Assembly (NCBI GenBank): GCA_026713405.1
Contig: JAPOON010000095.1
Location: 1-13,183, forward strand
Direction of reading: 5' to 3'
Source: Gammaproteobacteria bacterium
GTDB lineage: Bacteria; Pseudomonadota; Gammaproteobacteria; Pseudomonadales; Azotimanducaceae_A
Length of the DNA stretch: 13,183 bases
Shown here in pieces: positions 9,484 to 13,183 of the stretch (the stretch's first letter is position 1; each line of letters begins with the position of its first letter). The notes beneath the pieces are model-generated. The model was not told where the DNA came from, did no database searches, and saw nothing but the letters and a program-made list of their open reading frames with translations. The position numbers and the translations under genes are program-made.

Positions 9484-9978
9484 CTAAGCCCGGTTCTGCT
9501 TCAGCTTCTTGCGGATGCGCGCCCGCTTGAGATTGGACAGATAGTCGACGAACAGTTTGCCATCGAGGTGGTCGCACTCGTGCTGGATGCACACGGAAAG
9601 GAGCCCGTCTGCCTCCAGGGTAAAGGGATTGCCGTCGCGGCCGAGGGCGCGCACGGCCACCTGCTCGCGCCGGGTGACCGGCTCGTAGATGTCCGGTACC
9701 GACAGGCAGCCCTCTCTGGTTTCCAGCTGCTCTCCCGATAGCTCGAGCTCCGGGTTGACGAACACGTAAGGCGAATCGCCGTTTTCGGAGATGTCGATGA
9801 CGATTACCCGCTTGTGCACATCTACTTGGCTTGCGGCCAGGCCGATGCCCGGCGCGGCGTACATCGTTTCGAGCAGGTCGTCGATGAGCGTCCGCACCGA
9901 GTCGTCCACCCTTTGCACAGGCTCGGCCCTGGTGCGCAGCCGGGGGTCCGGGTACTCCAGAATTTTCAAACGAGCCAT
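9484..9978 (-). CDS. def: Peptide deformylase
   Basis: Def is the metal-dependent hydrolase that removes the formyl group from nascent N-formylmethionine proteins, acting at the ribosome exit. All three family motifs are intact: GIGLAASQ (44-51), EGCLSVP with metal ligand C91, and QHECDHLDG with H133, E134 and H137. The protein has 164 residues. I chose the ATG at 9978 ([15 protein letters not shown]) because it matches the family N-terminus. An upstream in-frame ATG at 10017 would add 13 residues, but it lies inside a perfect TATAAT box, so a transcript from that promoter could not include it. Def heads the minus-strand operon and is divergent from dprA. In Pseudomonas a lysM gene sits between def and dprA; none is seen here. 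Confidence 0.96.
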   Translation of the reverse strand: MARLKILEYPDPRLRTRAEPVQRVDDSVRTLIDDLLETMYAAPGIGLAASQVDVHKRVIVIDISENGDSPYVFVNPELELSGEQLETREGCLSVPDIYEPVTRREQVAVRALGRDGNPFTLEADGLLSVCIQHECDHLDGKLFVDYLSNLKRARIRKKLKQNRA

Positions 9979-10015
9979 GTATTGTCGATCGGGCCGCCGG
10001 AACGGAACGGCGGGC

Positions 10016-10021
10016 ATTATA
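10016..10021 (-). promoter_or_regulatory. Probable -10 box for the def-fmt-rsmB-trkA-trkH operon
   Basis: Read on the minus strand, this is a perfect sigma70 TATAAT. A transcript start about 7 bases downstream (near 10009) would leave a leader of roughly 30 bases before the def ATG at 9978. No good -35 hexamer is found at 16-18 bases upstream (the bases there are GC-rich) and there is no TGn extension. It may depend on an activator or be weak. Confidence 0.5.
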
Positions 10022-10044
10022 GATCACGGGGCCACTGGCCACGC

Positions 10045-10058
10045 CCCGAAAATTCGGG
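10045..10058. repeat. Palindrome upstream of the def promoter
   Basis: CCCGAA and TTCGGG flank an AA centre, giving a 14-base inverted repeat about 24 bases upstream of the def -10 box. The position would suit a dimeric regulator site, but no family consensus is recognised and it may be chance in GC-rich DNA. Confidence 0.25.
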
Positions 10059-10294
10059 CCGTACCGTCGACTGAAGAGGGTGGCTGCAAGCAGGATTCAA
10101 GGCACCGACCGAGAGTCGCAGTCATTTCTCACATCCGATCCGGGGAAATGCTCACAGCGGAAGCCGGCGATGTCGGCTGGTTCTCCCGCAAGTCCACGGG
10201 CATATCTATCCGTTTCCCGGAGAACGACAGAGCGCAATACGATGAGCGCGGCCGTATCCACAAATACATGGTCTGCAGCGGCCGGTGCGGCGTG

Positions 10295-11311
10295 ATGGCC
10301 GCTGTCCTGCCGGCATCGGAGGCCCTGCTGTATCTCAGTCAGCAGGAGACGCGGCGCAAGGTGCGTGCCTGGCTCGCGGAATATGGCGATGCGCCCGCCG
10401 CTTTCGAGCGCCAGGGCAAACCACCCAGGTGGCCGGTCGACCGGCTGCGGGCGGCCGGTATCCGTTTCACGGTGCTGGGCGACGAAGACTTTCCCGAACC
10501 GTTGCAGCATATTCCGGCCCCACCGCTGGCGGTTTACTGCCGGGGCGCCCTGGGGGCGGGGCGGCAACTCCGGGTAGCCGTGGTCGGCGCGAGAACCGCC
10601 ACGCGCCGGGGCCTGCAGCTTGCGGAAAGCCTCGGCCGCAATCTCGCCCGCGCTGGCGCCACCGTGGTATCCGGCCTGGCGCGGGGCATAGACGGGGCGG
10701 CGCACCGCGGTGTTCTGGCGGCCGAATCCGGCGAGGCCTGCGCGGTTCTTGGCAGCGGCCTTCAGGATGTGTATCCGCGGGAGCATCGGGGCCTTTCGGA
10801 ACGCATCATCGAGGCCGGCGGTCTGGTGCTGAGTGAATACGCCCCCCACGCGGCGCCGTTCAAGGGGCACTTTCCGGAGCGGAACCGTTTGATCAGCGGG
10901 CTTTGCCACGGCGTCGTAGTGGTGGAGGCGAGCCGCCGCAGCGGGTCGCTGATCACCGCGAGAATGGCCGGGGAGCAGGGGCGCGACGTCATGGCGGTGC
11001 CCGGCCCCGTGGGCAACCCCCTGAGCGCCGGTTGCCACTGGCTGATCAAGCAGGGCGCGGCGCTGGTCGAGGATGCGGACGACATCCTGGCGGAGCTGGG
11101 CCATGCACCCGCCGGCAGCGAACAACCACCGGAACCGCCGCCGGAGCTGGCGCCGGTTTACGAAGCCGTGACGAAACTGGAGGCAACGCCGGATGAAATA
11201 GCCGTCACCCTGGGGCTGCCGGCCGACGCTGTCATTGGCGCCCTGGTACAGCTCGAGCTGGCGGGATTTGTCCGCCTGACTCCCGACGGGTATATTCGCG
11301 CCCCTCGTTGA
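10295..11311 (+). CDS. dprA: DNA processing protein DprA (Smf)
   Basis: DprA binds incoming single-stranded DNA during natural transformation and loads RecA onto it. It is also kept in many bacteria with no known competence. The Rossmann-like core is intact: VAVVGART (about 93-100), SGLARGID (126-133), VLGSGL, FPERNRLISG (193-202), EASRRSGSLITA and the HWLIKQGA segment. A C-terminal winged-helix domain runs from about 285 (ATPDEIAVTLGLPADAVIGAL). The N-terminal SAM-like part is short and lacks the usual PGVG-type turn. From the ATG at 10295 the protein has 338 residues. In-frame alternatives are GTG 10292, ATG 10268 and ATG 10148; none has a clear Shine-Dalgarno, and upstream composition still looks coding. 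The open frame runs back into antisense def, which is not credible. It heads the dprA-purE-tsaC-aroE operon. Function is certain, the start is not. Confidence 0.92.
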   Translation: MAAVLPASEALLYLSQQETRRKVRAWLAEYGDAPAAFERQGKPPRWPVDRLRAAGIRFTVLGDEDFPEPLQHIPAPPLAVYCRGALGAGRQLRVAVVGARTATRRGLQLAESLGRNLARAGATVVSGLARGIDGAAHRGVLAAESGEACAVLGSGLQDVYPREHRGLSERIIEAGGLVLSEYAPHAAPFKGHFPERNRLISGLCHGVVVVEASRRSGSLITARMAGEQGRDVMAVPGPVGNPLSAGCHWLIKQGAALVEDADDILAELGHAPAGSEQPPEPPPELAPVYEAVTKLEATPDEIAVTLGLPADAVIGALVQLELAGFVRLTPDGYIRAPR

Positions 11312-11315
11312 AACC

Positions 11316-11319
11316 GGAG
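11316..11319 (+). promoter_or_regulatory. Ribosome binding site of purE
   Basis: GGAG lies six bases before the GTG at 11326. It decides the purE start in favour of this GTG over the in-frame TTG at 11308, which overlaps the dprA stop and has no such signal. Confidence 0.75.
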
Positions 11320-11325
11320 AATCTC

Positions 11326-11826
11326 GTGAGCTTCGTAGCGGTCCTTATGGGGTCCGAATCGGACTGGCCGGTCATGCAGAACTGTACCGACGTACTCGAC
11401 CTTCTCGGTATTGAAAATGAAGTCCGCATTTCTTCGGCGCATCGCACGCCCCAGGCGACCGCCGCCTACGTGGCGGATGCCGTCGAGCGTGGCTGTGCCG
11501 CCTTCGTCTGCGGCGCCGGCATGGCCGCCCATCTGGCGGGCGCGGTTGCCGCGCATACCGTTCGGCCGGTGATCGGTGTGCCCATAGACAGCGGGCCCCT
11601 GAGCGGGTTCGACGCGCTGCTCGCGACGGTTCAGATGCCGGGCGGCATTCCGGTGGCGACCGTGGCCGTGGGCAAGGCCGGGGCGCGCAACGCCGGTTAT
11701 CTCGCCGCCCAGATGCTGGGGGTCGGCGATGCGGCGCTGACCCGCGGCCTCGAGGAGGACCGGGAGGGGAACCGGGCCAAGATCCAGGCACAGAATGAGC
11801 GTCTGCAGGCAGAACTCCAGCGCTGA
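11326..11826 (+). CDS. purE: N5-carboxyaminoimidazole ribonucleotide mutase (PurE, class I)
   Basis: PurE converts N5-CAIR, made by PurK, to 4-carboxy-AIR in purine biosynthesis. The 166-residue protein shows the class I pattern: MGSESDW (8-14) with S10 and D13, SAHRTP with catalytic H39 and R40, a GAGMAAHL loop (GAGGAAHL in E. coli), and [24 protein letters not shown]. The GTG start at 11326 has a good GGAG site and lies 14 bases after dprA. An upstream TTG at 11308 would add six residues. The C-terminal 32 bases overlap the tsaC start. purK, usually the partner gene, is not in the window, so it must lie elsewhere or be absent. In Pseudomonas purE is found with purK, not between dprA and tsaC. 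Confidence 0.95.
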   Translation: MSFVAVLMGSESDWPVMQNCTDVLDLLGIENEVRISSAHRTPQATAAYVADAVERGCAAFVCGAGMAAHLAGAVAAHTVRPVIGVPIDSGPLSGFDALLATVQMPGGIPVATVAVGKAGARNAGYLAAQMLGVGDAALTRGLEEDREGNRAKIQAQNERLQAELQR

Positions 11827-12379
11827 CCAATTCCACGTTCTGAGAGCCGCCCGGCACCTGCGTGCCGGGGGGTTGGTCGCGCACGCGACGGAAGGCGTCT
11901 GGGGCCTGGCCTGCGACCCGTTCGACGGCCGGGCCGTGGCGCGGCTGCTGGCGGTGAAGAGCCGCGATGCAGGCAAGGGCCTGATCGTCATCGGCGCGGA
12001 AGCATCGTATTTTGAACCCGAGTTGGCGGGCCTTTCCGAGGACGACCGCCGCGCGGTGGAGTCGAGCTGGCCGGATGCGGTGAGCTGGCTGGTGCCGAAT
12101 GCGCGCTTTCCCTGGTGGATCAGCGGTGCCGGGTCGCCCGGAGCGAGCCGCGTGGCGATACGCGTTCCCGGCCACGCCCAGTCCCGGGCGATCTGCGCCG
12201 CGTTCGGGGGCCCGCTGGTATCGACCTCGGCCAATCCGTCCGGGCGGCCGAGTACGGCCAGCGAACTGCACGTGCGGCGCTGGTTCCAGTCGTCCGTCGA
12301 CTACGTGGTGCCGGGACGCACCTCGGCACGCAATCGCCCGAGCGAGCTTCGCACCCTGGACGGGGCGGTGCTGCGCTGA
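11795..12379 (+). CDS. tsaC: Threonylcarbamoyl-AMP synthase (TsaC/YrdC type)
   Basis: TsaC condenses threonine, bicarbonate and ATP to threonylcarbamoyl-AMP, which TsaB-TsaD-TsaE use to make t6A37 in ANN-decoding tRNAs. The protein has 194 residues, the length of short TsaC rather than long Sua5. Conserved features are TEGVWGLACDP (32-42), the K55-S-R57 and K61-G-L-I-V-I nucleotide-binding segment, AIRVPGH (121-127), STSANPSG (143-150) and RPSELR (181-186). Two usual motifs differ: the PTE proline is alanine (HATEG), and WPGP is WPDA (92-95). The ATG at 11795 overlaps the purE end by 32 bases. No other ATG, GTG or TTG precedes the conserved core, and an AGG lies about 7 bases upstream. Its stop shares one base with the aroE ATG (TGATG). 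The tsaC-aroE neighbourhood is common in gammaproteobacteria. Confidence 0.92.
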   Translation: MSVCRQNSSADQFHVLRAARHLRAGGLVAHATEGVWGLACDPFDGRAVARLLAVKSRDAGKGLIVIGAEASYFEPELAGLSEDDRRAVESSWPDAVSWLVPNARFPWWISGAGSPGASRVAIRVPGHAQSRAICAAFGGPLVSTSANPSGRPSTASELHVRRWFQSSVDYVVPGRTSARNRPSELRTLDGAVLR

Positions 12380-13183
12380 TGGACCGCTACGCGGTAATCG
12401 GCAATCCGGTGGCGCATTCCCTGTCGCCCGAGATTCACCATGCTTTCGCGAAGCAGACCGGGGAGCGTCTCCGGTACGAGAAACTGCCGGCGCCGGCGGA
12501 CGGTTTTCGGGAAACGGCAGAGTCTTTTTTCGATGCGGGCGGCCGAGGGCTGAATGTCACGCTGCCGTTCAAAGGCGATGCGTTCGACTGGGTGCAGGAG
12601 GCCCATGGCGCCGCGGGCGAGTCGCGGGCGGTCAACACGATTGCCATCGAGGATGGCGGCATGGCCGGATACAACACCGACGGGCAGGGCCTGGTCGAAG
12701 ATCTTCTGGCGCTCGGTGTGGGGCTCGAGGGCAGGTCGCTGCTGGTCCTCGGCGCCGGCGGGGCGGTCCGGGGGGTTTTACCGGCCCTGCTCGAAGCGGG
12801 CGCGGCGCGGGTGGTCATCGCCAATCGCACGGTCGCGAAGGCACGCGCACTGGCCGCGCGCTATCCGGCCAGCGTAGAGGGCGCGGACCTCGATCGGCTC
12901 AGGCACATCGGCGCTGATGTGCAGGACGGGGTCGCCGGGCGTCAGGGCGCGCTCGACACTGGGTTCGATGTGGTTATCAATGGAACGTCCGCGGGGCTCG
13001 AAGGCCAGGGCGCCCTGATCGACGAACGCATTGCGCGGAACGCTGTCTGTTACGACATGCTCTACGCCCGGGACGGCAGCACGCCGTTCTGCCAGTGGGC
13101 GGCCCGGGCCGGTGCGTCGGCCGTGGCCGACGGGCTGGGCATGCTGGTCGAGCAGGCGGGCGCCGCCTTTGCCATCTGGCGGG
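12379..13183 (+). CDS. aroE: Shikimate dehydrogenase, 3' end cut off by the window
   Basis: AroE reduces 3-dehydroshikimate to shikimate with NADPH in aromatic amino acid synthesis. My translation gives 268 codons before the window ends, so only a few residues are missing. The substrate site is complete: SLSP (14-17), NVTLPFK with catalytic K65, AVNT with N86, and NTDG with D101. The NADP-binding part shows GAGGA (125-129) and the NRT motif (149-151) typical of NADP preference. INGTSAGL, YDMLY and GLGMLVEQAG follow. The segment between NRT and INGTSAG is about 15 residues longer than I recall for E. coli. The ATG at 12379 overlaps the tsaC stop by one base, so translation is probably coupled. 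It is the last visible gene of the dprA-purE-tsaC-aroE operon. Confidence 0.96.
   Translation, partial: MDRYAVIGNPVAHSLSPEIHHAFAKQTGERLRYEKLPAPADGFRETAESFFDAGGRGLNVTLPFKGDAFDWVQEAHGAAGESRAVNTIAIEDGGMAGYNTDGQGLVEDLLALGVGLEGRSLLVLGAGGAVRGVLPALLEAGAARVVIANRTVAKARALAARYPASVEGADLDRLRHIGADVQDGVAGRQGALDTGFDVVINGTSAGLEGQGALIDERIARNAVCYDMLYARDGSTPFCQWAARAGASAVADGLGMLVEQAGAAFAIWR

Larger units (their letters stand above)
9979..10294. other. Divergent region between def and dprA
   Basis: This 316-base stretch separates def from the chosen dprA start. The def side holds the TATAAT box at 10016-10021 and two small inverted repeats: GGGGC/GCCCC (10028-10032, 10043-10047) and CCCGAA/TTCGGG (10045-10050, 10053-10058). 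The dprA side, from about 10141, has no stop in the dprA frame and shows coding-like third-base GC in that frame, so it may be an N-terminal part of DprA or a small gene. An arm pair GTTCTCC/GGAGAAC lies at 10180-10186 and 10219-10225. I see no tRNA, no recognisable LysM domain and no convincing dprA promoter. Confidence 0.5.

Noticed and set aside
10081..10140. Possible tRNA-like sequence around GGATTCAAGG
   Set aside because: No acceptor stem, anticodon arm or proper T-loop (GGTTCRANNCC) can be drawn.
10180..10225. Inverted pair GTTCTCC and GGAGAAC with a 32-base loop
   Set aside because: The arms are only 7 bp and far apart, with no T tract and no known operator consensus. They also lie in a stretch that may be coding.
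10080..10295. A 71-codon plus-strand frame whose TGA shares one base with the dprA ATG
   Set aside because: The junction resembles a coupled gene pair, but third-base GC in this frame is not raised. The peptide is Ser, Arg and Ala rich without any pattern. The dprA frame over the same bases looks much more like coding sequence.

Overview
The window is a GC-rich stretch of ordinary bacterial chromosome, almost fully packed with housekeeping genes. Gene content and order point to a gammaproteobacterium. The series gyrB, plsC, tag, lpxL-type acyltransferase, trkA, rsmB, fmt, def, dprA, tsaC, aroE matches, from memory, the block just downstream of dnaA-dnaN-recF-gyrB in Pseudomonas. The window is therefore probably close to the replication origin. 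I see no mobile element, CRISPR array, tRNA, rRNA, phage gene or defence system, and no convincing novel system.

Layout, left to right. (1) The 3' part of gyrB (+), cut by the window edge, converges on plsC (-) across a short hairpin. (2) plsC is divergent from tag (+), with 39 bases between them. tag overlaps a lipid A acyltransferase gene (lpxL/htrB family, +) by four bases. (3) The acyltransferase gene converges on a five-gene minus-strand operon read as def, fmt, rsmB, trkA, trkH. Its junctions are 31 nt, 4-bp overlap, 4-bp overlap and 5 nt. A perfect TATAAT box lies upstream of def. (4) A 316-base divergent region separates def from a plus-strand operon of dprA, purE, tsaC and aroE. aroE runs off the right edge.

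The gene groups cover several core jobs. Translation and RNA: fmt and def formylate and later deformylate initiator methionine, rsmB methylates 16S rRNA, and tsaC makes the precursor of tRNA t6A. Potassium uptake: trkA and trkH. Envelope lipids: plsC and the lpxL-type gene. DNA: gyrB, tag and dprA. Biosynthesis: purE (purines) and aroE (shikimate).

Points worth a second look are small. fmt, rsmB, trkA and trkH all start with GTG or TTG. About 150 bases upstream of the dprA start look coding in the dprA frame, and the DprA N-terminus is unusual. TsaC departs from the family at two usually conserved motifs. gmhB-glyS-glyQ and the lysM gene, expected here from Pseudomonas, are absent, while purE is present without purK next to it.
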